DNA of 10,882 bases from assembly GCA_964505535.1 (NCBI GenBank), contig CAZDIU010000183.1, positions 1-10,882 of the forward strand. The letters are read 5' to 3'. Within the stretch, counting starts at the first letter, position 1; each line of letters opens with the position of its first letter. This stretch comes from JAABRU01 sp964505535 (lineage in GTDB: Bacteria; Desulfobacterota; Desulfobacteria; Desulfobacterales; Desulfococcaceae). Under the pieces are notes generated by a model. That model had not been told where the DNA came from. It did no database searches and saw only the letters and a program-made list of their open reading frames with translations. Position numbers and translations under genes: made by a program. Below, one piece after another: positions 5,475 to 10,882 of the stretch.

Positions 5475-6486
5475 TATGCTGAAACGGATTTCCATGAACA
5501 ATTGCAAGCAGATGCCGGGCAGTCTCTTTCAACTGGAAGACAAACAGTTTTTTTTCATATGAAACAGATGGATGCAAAGGAGCAGCAGGGGAATGCCCAA
5601 TGCTGTCCATAGGGGAAAGGGAGCTGCGGAGCAGATCAGCATTTTTTTCCTGTTCTTCTGATGAATCTGCAATTTCATTAATAATTTTTCCGGCACGCCG
5701 GTTGTTTTCAACCGCATCATGGAATGCTGCCCTGGTTTTTTCAATCCATTGTGCCCCGTCAAGAATCTCTTTCAGGGTTTCCTGAATCAGTTCTTCTGTA
5801 TTCTTTGCTGCAAGGGATGAACGCTGTGCCAGGTGACGGACCTCTGCGGCCACGACAGCAAACCCGGCTCCGGACTTTCCGGCTCTTGCGGCCTCCACAG
5901 CGGCATTCAGTGCAAGGAGATTTGTCTGAAAAGCAATGTCATCAATCATCCGGATGATGCTTCCCATTTTCTCACTTTTGGCTTTCACGGACAAAAATGC
6001 CCGGGTTGTTTCCTGCATGGACTGTGTGGCCACTTTGATGGATCGGATGGCCTCAGTGCGGGATGCTTTCATCTGTTTGGCATTATCCGCATTTCTGCGG
6101 ATGGCGGGCGTCAGTTTTTCCACAGCAGACAAAGTCTGTCCGGCAGAGGCTGCGGAAAAATCCGATCGTTGCATCCGCTGCAGAGCAGCAGATTTGTCTT
6201 CTCCGGCAGAGGATGCAAGTTCTACCGCCAGATTTTCCAGTGTGGCTGCTGCATCAGCCAGGGGAAGACTTATCTGACGGGATAAGGAAAGGCAGAAAAA
6301 CAGCAGAACAAGAAAAAAGGGAATTCCCATACCCGCGGTGAGGCTGAGTATCTGTCCGGAATTTTCGGCAAGCACCTCAGCAGGAATGGAAATGACAATT
6401 ATCAGCATGGTGAAAAAAGAAGAAAGAAAAGCCGTGCCGGGAATCACGACTGTCATTGTTTTTTTCAGCCCGTATTTTTTCAGCAA
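5428..6486 (-). CDS. Short methyl-accepting chemotaxis protein lacking a periplasmic sensor
   Basis: A 352-residue chemoreceptor. Two hydrophobic segments (about 12-34 and 48-68) are separated by only ~12 residues, too short for a periplasmic ligand-binding domain. Only a weak HAMP-like start (QISLPLADAAATLENLAVEL) follows. The kinase-control tip is strongly conserved: IDDIAFQTNLLALNAAVEAA (181-200), then RAGKSGAGFAVVAAEVRHLA (201-220). The returning coiled-coil arm is degenerate (SPMDSIGHSPAAPLHP) but ends in the expected QLKETARHLLAIV. I saw no C-terminal CheR/CheB tether. The start is TTG with GGAGGGG upstream; the next in-frame ATG is codon 11. It should signal to CheA through CheW, sensing something intramembrane or through partners. 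Its 3' end overlaps the convergent membrane-protein gene. Confidence 0.9.
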   Translation of the reverse strand: MLKKYGLKKTMTVVIPGTAFLSSFFTMLIIVISIPAEVLAENSGQILSLTAGMGIPFFLVLLFFCLSLSRQISLPLADAAATLENLAVELASSAGEDKSAALQRMQRSDFSAASAGQTLSAVEKLTPAIRRNADNAKQMKASRTEAIRSIKVATQSMQETTRAFLSVKAKSEKMGSIIRMIDDIAFQTNLLALNAAVEAARAGKSGAGFAVVAAEVRHLAQRSSLAAKNTEELIQETLKEILDGAQWIEKTRAAFHDAVENNRRAGKIINEIADSSEEQEKNADLLRSSLSPMDSIGHSPAAPLHPSVSYEKKLFVFQLKETARHLLAIVHGNPFQHISGNAGNERIFRVRK

Positions 6487-6507
6487 TCTTTTCCCCTCCC
6501 TGACGGG

Positions 6508-6516
6508 ATTGTATCA
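6508..6516 (-). promoter_or_regulatory. Candidate extended -10 promoter for the chemoreceptor gene
   Basis: On the minus strand TGATACAAT gives an extended -10 (TG one base before TACAAT, 5/6). No good -35 lies at 16-18 bp. The start would be ~15 nt before the TTG codon. Weak support. Confidence 0.3.
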
Positions 6517-6780
6517 AAATAACCTGTCTCAAAACCTGATGATTTGCGGACAAACCTGGTTTTCCGGACAGGAAAAGTGCACCGGTCATTTTTTTACAAA
6601 CCCTGAAATCGGCTGTTAAGAACAGATAAAAAAAGGGACAGGGGCATGGAAAATGATTTTTCGCACCCCGGTACTTTTTATGGTTTCCCATTCGGGAAAT
6701 AATCTGATATGTGCAGAATAAACGCAGTCGTGGTGTTTTTCAAGAAAAAAGTTCAAAAAAACAGACACATTCTGGAGATG
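6517..6780. other. Intergenic region between the divergent chemoreceptor and lipA
   Basis: I see no gene here. TTTCCC (6684-6689) and GGGAAA (6694-6699) form a perfect 6-bp stem with an ATTC loop, ~80-90 bp before the likely lipA start. In-frame codons from ATG 6709 are open and could extend LipA by 24 residues. That extension (CRINAVVVFFKKKVQKNRH) has no family counterpart I know, and ATG 6709 lacks a good ribosome-binding site. No convincing lipA promoter was found by eye. Confidence 0.4.
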
Positions 6781-7698
6781 ATGATTCACATGCCGTTGAC
6801 AGATGCCGAAAAACAGACTGTTTCCGGCCGGAAACCCCGCTGGCTGATGCGCAGTCTTCCTTCCAAACCGGAATATGAAATGGTGCGTTCCCTGATTGCC
6901 AGGGGCGGACTGCACACCGTGTGCCAGGAAGCCCGATGCCCCAATCAGTTTGAATGTTTTTCCCAACGCACAGCCACGTTTCTGATTCTGGGTTCCCGCT
7001 GTACACGGAACTGCGGTTTCTGCGCCATTGAACACGGGCTTCCTCCCCTCCCTCCTGATCCGGAAGAAGCCCGGAAAGTGGCTCAGACCTCAGCAGATAT
7101 GGGGCTGCGTTATGTGGTCGTGACTTCTGTCACCCGTGATGATCTGGCAGACGGGGGCGCGGGGCATTTTGCAGAAACCATCCGGGAAATCCGGCGCAAA
7201 ATTCCCCATGCCCTGATTGAGGTGCTGATTCCCGATTTTCAGGGAAAGGAATTTGCTCTCCGGACAGTGCTGGACGCGCGTCCCCATATGCTGAATCACA
7301 ATATCGAAACCGTGCCCCGGCTTTATCCGGCTGTGCGCCCCCAGGCCGCATATGAACGATCTTTGGAATTAATCCGGCGTGTAAAAAAATATGATCCGGA
7401 TATTCCTGCAAAATCCGGCATCATGCTGGGTCTGGGGGAAAGGGAGGAAGAAATTGAACAGACCCTGAAAGACCTGCACCGCGCGGGCTGCTCTTTTCTC
7501 ACAATGGGACAGTATCTCCGGCCTTCTGAAAAACAGTTGGCTGTAAAACGCTATGTGGCCCCGGAAGAATTTGAGCAGTGGCGGGAACGGGCATTGCGGA
7601 TCGGTTTCAGTGCGGTGTCGGCAGGGCCTTTTGTGCGGAGTTCCTATCATGCCGGGAAGATGTACCGGACAGTGGGCGGAATGGCAGAAAAAACATAA
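6781..7698 (+). CDS. lipA: Lipoyl synthase (radical SAM)
   Basis: The enzyme inserts two sulfur atoms into protein-bound octanoyl groups to form lipoate, the cofactor of 2-oxoacid dehydrogenases and the glycine cleavage system. From ATG 6781 it has 305 residues. The auxiliary 4Fe-4S cluster motif CX4CX5C is at Cys48, Cys53 and Cys59. The radical-SAM cluster motif CTRNCGFC is at 74-81. Family blocks VVVTSVTRDDLADGGA, IEVLIPDFQG and LNHNIETVPRLYP follow, and the C-terminal RSSY motif carries the conserved serine ligand. The start is uncertain: ATG 6778/6781 lie just after GGAG, and ATG 6790 has GGAG 12 nt upstream. LipB and lipoate-dependent enzymes are not in the window. It is probably monocistronic and converges on the beta-helix gene. 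Confidence 0.95.
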   Translation: MIHMPLTDAEKQTVSGRKPRWLMRSLPSKPEYEMVRSLIARGGLHTVCQEARCPNQFECFSQRTATFLILGSRCTRNCGFCAIEHGLPPLPPDPEEARKVAQTSADMGLRYVVVTSVTRDDLADGGAGHFAETIREIRRKIPHALIEVLIPDFQGKEFALRTVLDARPHMLNHNIETVPRLYPAVRPQAAYERSLELIRRVKKYDPDIPAKSGIMLGLGEREEEIEQTLKDLHRAGCSFLTMGQYLRPSEKQLAVKRYVAPEEFEQWRERALRIGFSAVSAGPFVRSSYHAGKMYRTVGGMAEKT

Positions 7699-7720
7699 TT
7701 GGATCAGGCAGATATGGCGA

Positions 7721-7750
7721 GCGGGGCGGGCACGTCCGTACCCACCCCGC
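7721..7750. terminator. GC-rich hairpin between convergent lipA and the beta-helix gene
   Basis: GCGGGGCGGG (7721-7730) and CCCACCCCGC (7741-7750) form a 10-bp stem with one mismatch and a 10-nt loop. It lies 23 bp after the lipA stop and 30 bp beyond the convergent gene's stop, so it could end both transcripts. There is no T-tract. It resembles palindromic GGGGCGGG...CCCGCCCC intergenic repeats, so it may be a repeat remnant. Confidence 0.45.
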
Positions 7751-7779
7751 AGGCCGGCGACAGTTTATAAAAATCAGTA

Positions 7780-9303
7780 TCACCGAAGCTCTGACACTTC
7801 CTGCAAAATGAAGATTGCATCAGACAATCCGACAAGCCCATCGGAATTCCTGTCGAGGTTTTCGGGCAACGATCCGGTGTCAACACCGGAAAGCACTTTC
7901 AGTGTGACAATTGCATCCTGAAGACCGGTTCCGGTTGCGCCGCTGCCATATTCATGTGCACCCATATCAGGATGGCCGTCACTGACGCGGCTGACCAACT
8001 GATTTTTATACAGGTATTCATGCAAAGGAAGCAGGCTGATCCCGTTTGCTGTTCCCGGATTTGCACCGGTATTGATACCGGCAGAACCTGACAAAAGATG
8101 CCAGTCCTTTTCCGTTCTGTTCACAAACAGCGCGCCGGCAGTAATATTGTCGGCGGTAAAATTGTTTAAGGGGGTATAGAAATTGGCATCACTGCTTTCA
8201 GAACGGATAATGCCTCCGAACTTGTCAAAAATGTTGTTGACAATTTTGATCTTTGTCCCCTGGGCTGTGGCACTGTCGCACAGACGTATTCCCCTTGCTC
8301 CGGAATAATCCCCCACAAATGTGTTGTGGGAAACATACAGTTCCTTTGTCTGATTGGAACCGCTCTCACATCCGTACTGAATGGAGGAATAGTTGTCGGA
8401 ATGAGGTCCCTTGTACAGTTCATTGCCTATCACATATGTCAGCCCCGCGTTGGGAATGTCAATATTGCAGCTCCCGGTATCGAACGGCACAGGGCTTCCT
8501 GTGGCAATCCGGTTGAACAGAATATGGTTTTCTCTGGCACGGGTTTTGACCTCATGTCCAAAATAAGCTCCATATGAATAACTGTTTTTCATGGTGAATT
8601 TTTTGATGTTTCCGATGTAGACATTATGGCTGTACTGATCGCTGATGATCTTCCAGTTGGAATCCAGATCGCCGCTGAAGGCAAACTCGCAGCCTTCGAT
8701 CGTCAGATCAATGGGGGCAGAGGAAAAAGACTGCAGTCCGACTTCATTATGGTGAAAATAACAGTTTTTTATGGTAACCCTGTTGGTGCAGGTATTCACT
8801 GTCGCGTCCGGACACCGCACACCGATTCCGGCCCCCACACCTCCGGTGTCACTGCCCGGTTTTCCCTGGTTGGCTCCGGTAAATTCAATGTTCTCCACCA
8901 GAACATTGTCTCCCCGGATTTCCCATATCTCATCCAAATCTGATCCAACTTCCGGCAGCCAGGTGTAATATCCTGTTGTATCCATAACCGGTCTTTTTCC
9001 GTTTATCAGAACTCCCCGGATTGTCAGACTGTTCTGCTTCCAGAGCACAACAGCCTCAGCATCATTATACGTACGGTTGCCGTCAATCAGTACCGTATCT
9101 CCGCTTTGCACAACCTTTGCCTGAGAAAGTGCAGCCGGTGTTGCATATGTTTTTCCGGGTCCAACCTGCCAGGTGGCAGCAAAGGCGGGCTGTGCAAAGG
9201 CAGTCCATGCGAGAAATGAGAAAAAGATAAGAACAGGCAGGGTAAGGGGTTCATGTTTGTCAAAAAATGTATTTCTGTTAAAAGAATATCCAAAGCCAGT
9301 CAT
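7780..9303 (-). CDS. Secreted right-handed beta-helix protein with C-terminal dockerin-like module
   Basis: A 507-residue exported protein. The signal peptide has a long N-region, the hydrophobic core LPVLIFFSFLAWTAF and an AFA cleavage site around Ala42. Residues ~45-440 read as parallel beta-helix coils: repeated short strands with aligned Asn/Gly, such as NVLVENIEFTG, RVTIKNCYFHHNEVGLQSF, LTIEGCEFAFSG and IKIVNNIFDKFGG. A typical closing motif HPDMGAHEYG follows. Such folds occur in polysaccharide lyases, hydrolases and adhesins; I see no decisive catalytic motif. The last ~50 residues pair GLQDAIVTLKVLSG with GLSDAIFILQEVS, and one calcium loop DRNSDGLVGLSD carries Asp484, Asn486, Asp488 and Asp495. 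I chose ATG 9303 because GGGAGG lies six nucleotides upstream; GTG 9342 has none. Likely extracellular or surface-bound. Confidence 0.85.
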   Translation of the reverse strand: MTGFGYSFNRNTFFDKHEPLTLPVLIFFSFLAWTAFAQPAFAATWQVGPGKTYATPAALSQAKVVQSGDTVLIDGNRTYNDAEAVVLWKQNSLTIRGVLINGKRPVMDTTGYYTWLPEVGSDLDEIWEIRGDNVLVENIEFTGANQGKPGSDTGGVGAGIGVRCPDATVNTCTNRVTIKNCYFHHNEVGLQSFSSAPIDLTIEGCEFAFSGDLDSNWKIISDQYSHNVYIGNIKKFTMKNSYSYGAYFGHEVKTRARENHILFNRIATGSPVPFDTGSCNIDIPNAGLTYVIGNELYKGPHSDNYSSIQYGCESGSNQTKELYVSHNTFVGDYSGARGIRLCDSATAQGTKIKIVNNIFDKFGGIIRSESSDANFYTPLNNFTADNITAGALFVNRTEKDWHLLSGSAGINTGANPGTANGISLLPLHEYLYKNQLVSRVSDGHPDMGAHEYGSGATGTGLQDAIVTLKVLSGVDTGSLPENLDRNSDGLVGLSDAIFILQEVSELR

Positions 9304-9335
9304 AAACAACCTCCCTATGTTGGGGTTTATAAAAT

Positions 9336-9371
9336 CGGTCACGGGTCAAATCCCCTGACTGACCCTGACCG
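9336..9371. promoter_or_regulatory. Operator-like dyad just upstream of the beta-helix gene
   Basis: The left arm CGGTCACGGGTCA (9336-9348) pairs with the right arm TGACCCTGACCG (9360-9371) over 12 bp with one bulged base; the loop is 11 nt. It begins 33 bp upstream of the ATG, with a TATAAA on the minus strand between dyad and ribosome-binding site. It could be a regulator's operator or a leader hairpin. The regulator is unknown. Confidence 0.45.
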
Positions 9372-9580
9372 CTTACAAAAAAAATCAAACTTGCTGTGTT
9401 ACATGACCAAGTTAGTTTTTATAGAATCGCTGACTGATCAACAAACTGAATTTATTTTAAAAATTAAAATTTTTAATCCTTATTGCATTCTATAAAAATC
9501 AAATTGGTCTTGCAGTGCATTCCGATCCAGTTGCCATGCATGTCTTTGAGAAGCAGAATATTTTCTGAGTCAGATGTCTG
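9372..9580. other. AT-rich leader/intergenic segment upstream of the beta-helix gene
   Basis: No gene is visible. The stretch at about 9451-9478 is almost pure A/T and contains the palindrome ATTAAAAATTTTTAAT on the minus strand. Two motifs, AAAAATCAAACTTGCTGTG (about 9381) and AAAAATCAAATTGGTCTTGC (about 9495), faintly resemble the AAAATCAACTTGACGGAG part of the tandem units further right and may be eroded copies. If the promoter at 9581-9610 is used, this region is a ~270-nt 5' leader. I recognise no known riboswitch. Confidence 0.4.
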
Positions 9581-9610
9581 ATTGTAGCAAATTTTCCACG
9601 GCTCTGTCAA
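9581..9610 (-). promoter_or_regulatory. Near-consensus sigma-70 promoter reading toward the beta-helix gene
   Basis: On the minus strand TTGACA (9610-9605, perfect), an 18-bp spacer and TACAAT (9586-9581, 5/6) make the best promoter match I found in the window. Transcription would start near 9574 and run ~270 nt before the ATG at 9303. It could alternatively drive a small RNA. Confidence 0.5.
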
Positions 9611-10035
9611 TTTTCAATCTGTGACCTGAAAATGAAGATAATTTTACAAAAAATCCGGTTCGTTATGTGCAAATAACATCATAAAATCAACTTGACGGAG
9701 CACGAGTGCAGCAACCGTATTTTTCAAAAAAATCAATCTGTTCTGTCAAAATGAAATTAAAAAAATCATACTTGAAGGAGCACGAATGCAAAAAAACGGA
9801 TTTTCCTAAAAAATCAATTTGTTGTGTCAAAATGAAATCACAAAAATCATACCTGATGGATCATGAATGCAAAAAAACCTGATTTTTCAAAAAAATCCGG
9901 TTTGTTATGTTGATATGAAATCACAAAAATCATACCTGATGGATCATGAATGCAAAAAAATCGGATTTTTCAAAAAAATCCGGTTTGTTATATTGATATG
10001 AAATCACAGAATCAGACTTGACAGAGCACGAATGG

Positions 10036-10068
10036 AAAAACCGGATTTTTCAAAAAAATCCGGTTTTT
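10036..10068. terminator. Perfect 15-bp terminator-like hairpin within the array
   Basis: AAAAACCGGATTTTT (10036-10050), loop CAA, and AAAAATCCGGTTTTT (10054-10068). The symmetrical A and T tracts make it able to act in either direction. It is the best-preserved hairpin of the array. It would follow the cheW-like gene on the minus strand, though the inserted element now separates it from the stop codon by ~170 bp. Confidence 0.6.
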
Positions 10069-10069
10069 A

Positions 10070-10195
10070 AGGGATTTGAAAATTGCTGATACACCGGTTT
10101 TGAGGTTTCAGTGTTCAGGTTTCAGTCCTGACCGCATACTGACACCTGACACCTGTGACCTGAACCGTCCGGTATTTTAAAAGTTTCACATTCCT
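10070..10195 (-). mobile_element. MITE-like non-coding element, copy B (126 bp), inserted in repeat unit 6
   Basis: This is the inverted counterpart of 3700-3826, ~92% identical. Its ends, AGGGATTTGAAA and inverted AGGAATGTGAAA, match at 10 of 12 positions. It is flanked by TA on both sides (10068-10069 and 10196-10197). Removing the element and one TA restores CCGGTTTTTATGTTCATCTG, which aligns with the CCGGTTTGTTATGTTGATAT of the neighbouring intact units. That indicates insertion into a pre-existing unit with TA duplication, as made by IS630/Tc1-mariner-type transposases. It encodes no protein, so a transposase elsewhere would have moved it. Confidence 0.75.
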
Positions 10196-10235
10196 TATGT
10201 TCATCTGAAATCACAGAATCAGACCTGACGGAGTG

Positions 10236-10721
10236 CTAATCTGTTTTGACTGCTTTGAGAAATTTTTTCGGATCAAGGATAAGCATAAGTGTTTTGTCCA
10301 GTTTGCACACACCAAGGCTCAAATTTGCCATGGACTGCGTTTCCGCTTCATCCTCTTTGTTCTGTTCTTCGATCCGGTCTTCCTGCACGGAAACCACATC
10401 CCCAATCCGATCCACCACTACGCCAAAGTTTTCCCCCACTCCGGGCTTAAACAGCACCAGACGGCTGTCTGAACCGATGACAGCCGGATTGAACCCCAGC
10501 AACCGCCGCAGATCAAGAATCAGATGAATCTGTCCCCGGATATTGACATAGCCTCTGATTTCTTTGGGAGCATGGAAAACGGGGGTAATTTCTGCTGTGG
10601 AATTGATTTCTTTGACGTCAAGAATATCCACGCCGAAAAGACGATCTGACAGGGTGAAGGTGCAGAACTGCCGGAGTGTTCCTGTCCGGATGTTTTTTTG
10701 TCTGTCCGGAAAATTTTTCAT
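10236..10721 (-). CDS. cheW: CheW-like chemotaxis coupling protein
   Basis: A 161-residue cytosolic adaptor that links chemoreceptors to the histidine kinase CheA. The CheW domain spans about residues 16-157: it opens with RQFCTFTLSDRLFGVDILDVKEI, has the hallmark RGYVNIRGQIHLILDLRRLLG (57-77), then VLFKPGVGENFGVVVDRIGDVV, and closes with LDKTLMLILDPKKFL. The ATG at 10721 is fixed by an upstream in-frame stop and has AGGCGG ~4 nt before it. Its TAG lies at the edge of the tandem repeat array. No other che genes are adjacent; the chemoreceptor at 5428-6486 is a possible partner by function only. Among CheW proteins, a standalone copy could serve a specific receptor array. Confidence 0.92.
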   Translation of the reverse strand: MKNFPDRQKNIRTGTLRQFCTFTLSDRLFGVDILDVKEINSTAEITPVFHAPKEIRGYVNIRGQIHLILDLRRLLGFNPAVIGSDSRLVLFKPGVGENFGVVVDRIGDVVSVQEDRIEEQNKEDEAETQSMANLSLGVCKLDKTLMLILDPKKFLKAVKTD

Positions 10722-10774
10722 AAATCCGCCTTTCTCTCAGAGATGAACAAGCCTGACCGAATCCCGTGTTCCAT
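10718..10774 (-). CDS. Possible 18-residue leader ORF overlapping the cheW start
   Basis: On the minus strand ATG 10774 opens the short frame MEHGIRSGLFISERKADL, whose TGA overlaps the cheW ATG as ATGA, a typical translational-coupling arrangement. GGAGGGAG lies 12 nt upstream, farther than ideal. The frame is open upstream to a TGA at about 10849 (reading ...LIICDEVRLNSGGRLRD), so it may instead be the eroded end of another gene. Speculative. Confidence 0.2.
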   Translation of the reverse strand: MEHGIRSGLFISERKADL

Positions 10775-10790
10775 GTCTCTTAATCTCCCT

Positions 10791-10851
10791 CCTGAATTCA
10801 GACGCACTTCATCACATATGATCAGAGCATATGAGGCAGCCTGAATTCACA
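10791..10851. promoter_or_regulatory. Nested repeats upstream of cheW
   Basis: CCTGAATTCAGA (10791-10802) and CCTGAATTCACA (10840-10851) are near-identical direct copies, and the CTGAATTCAG core is itself a palindrome. Between them CATATG occurs twice, 7 bp apart (about 10815-10833). The symmetry and position, 70-130 bp upstream of the gene, would suit a regulator-binding region. No clear promoter hexamers were found. Confidence 0.3.
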
Positions 10852-10882
10852 GAACCGGATCCATAATCCCAAAATGAACATT

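Larger units (their letters stand above)
9642..10240. repeat. Tandem array of six ~80-bp units built around a terminator-like hairpin
   Basis: Unit starts (TTTTTCAAAAAAATC or variant) fall near 9642, 9720, 9801, 9883, 9966 and 10046, giving periods of 78-83 bp. Each unit runs through a TTATG-like segment, GAAATCACARAATCA, then CTTGACGGAGCACGAATGC or variant, and ends in AAAAACCGGA or variant. A-rich and CCGGA/TCCGG arms from neighbouring units pair across each junction. Pairing is perfect (15 bp) at 10036-10068, has one mismatch or wobble at the junctions near 9883 and 9966, and is largely lost at the first junctions. The sixth unit is split by the insertion at 10070-10195 and resumes until the cheW-like stop codon. 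There are no unique spacers and no coding frame. Confidence 0.8.

Noticed and set aside
9304..9342. GTG start for the beta-helix gene
   Set aside because: It lies in the operator-like dyad with no ribosome-binding site. ATG 9303 has GGGAGG six nucleotides upstream and is followed by a complete signal peptide.
9642..10240. CRISPR array
   Set aside because: Whole ~80-bp units repeat and diverge throughout. There are no short invariant repeats alternating with unique spacers, and no cas genes.
1..10882. Defence, toxin-antitoxin, prophage or biosynthetic cluster
   Set aside because: Every well-supported gene is a housekeeping, chemotaxis, regulatory or secreted-structural type. No nuclease, helicase, reverse transcriptase, integrase, phage or NRPS/PKS motif was seen.

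Overview
The window suggests a Gram-negative bacterium. It encodes an LPS heptosyltransferase, a non-mevalonate isoprenoid enzyme and chemotaxis proteins. The protein style points to Desulfobacterota (sulfate-reducer-like deltaproteobacteria): a secreted beta-helix protein with a C-terminal dockerin-like 'GLxDAI...L' module, a short sensorless chemoreceptor, and intergenic regions full of palindromic repeats. This placement is inference; there is no rRNA or other marker in the window.

Layout. 1-436 is intergenic with palindromic repeats and possible gene remnants. Next on the + strand come waaF (437-1483), a small Cys-rich zinc-ribbon-like protein (1702-1905), a citrate synthase (1936-3120) and a Fur/PerR-family regulator (3213-3665). 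A 127-bp MITE-like element (3700-3826) separates the regulator from a two-gene minus-strand operon, a LOG-like Rossmann protein (4358-4885) followed by ispF (3860-4345). A perfect 15-bp hairpin, a stray copy of the repeat family found at 9.6-10.2 kb, lies between that operon and a divergent small membrane protein (5091-5474). The membrane protein's 3' end overlaps the end of a convergent chemoreceptor gene (5428-6486, minus). Lipoyl synthase lipA (6781-7698, plus) converges on a secreted beta-helix/dockerin-like protein (7780-9303, minus). About 930 bp without a gene follow, then a CheW-like protein (10236-10721, minus).

Most genes are core housekeeping: LPS core, TCA entry, isoprenoid precursors and lipoate. 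They form only short transcription units. The chemoreceptor and CheW are not adjacent, although they could belong to the same signalling network.

The least ordinary part is the non-coding DNA at 9.3-10.24 kb. It holds six tandem, diverged ~80-bp units, each able to form or derived from a terminator-like hairpin (AAAAACCGGATTTTT / AAAAATCCGGTTTTT). The sixth unit is interrupted by a 126-bp element with ~12-bp terminal inverted repeats (AGGGATNTGAAA) and an apparent TA duplication. A ~92% identical copy lies inverted at 3.7 kb. A near-consensus promoter and an operator-like dyad precede the beta-helix gene. I see no CRISPR array, tRNA, rRNA, intact transposase or defence/toxin system.
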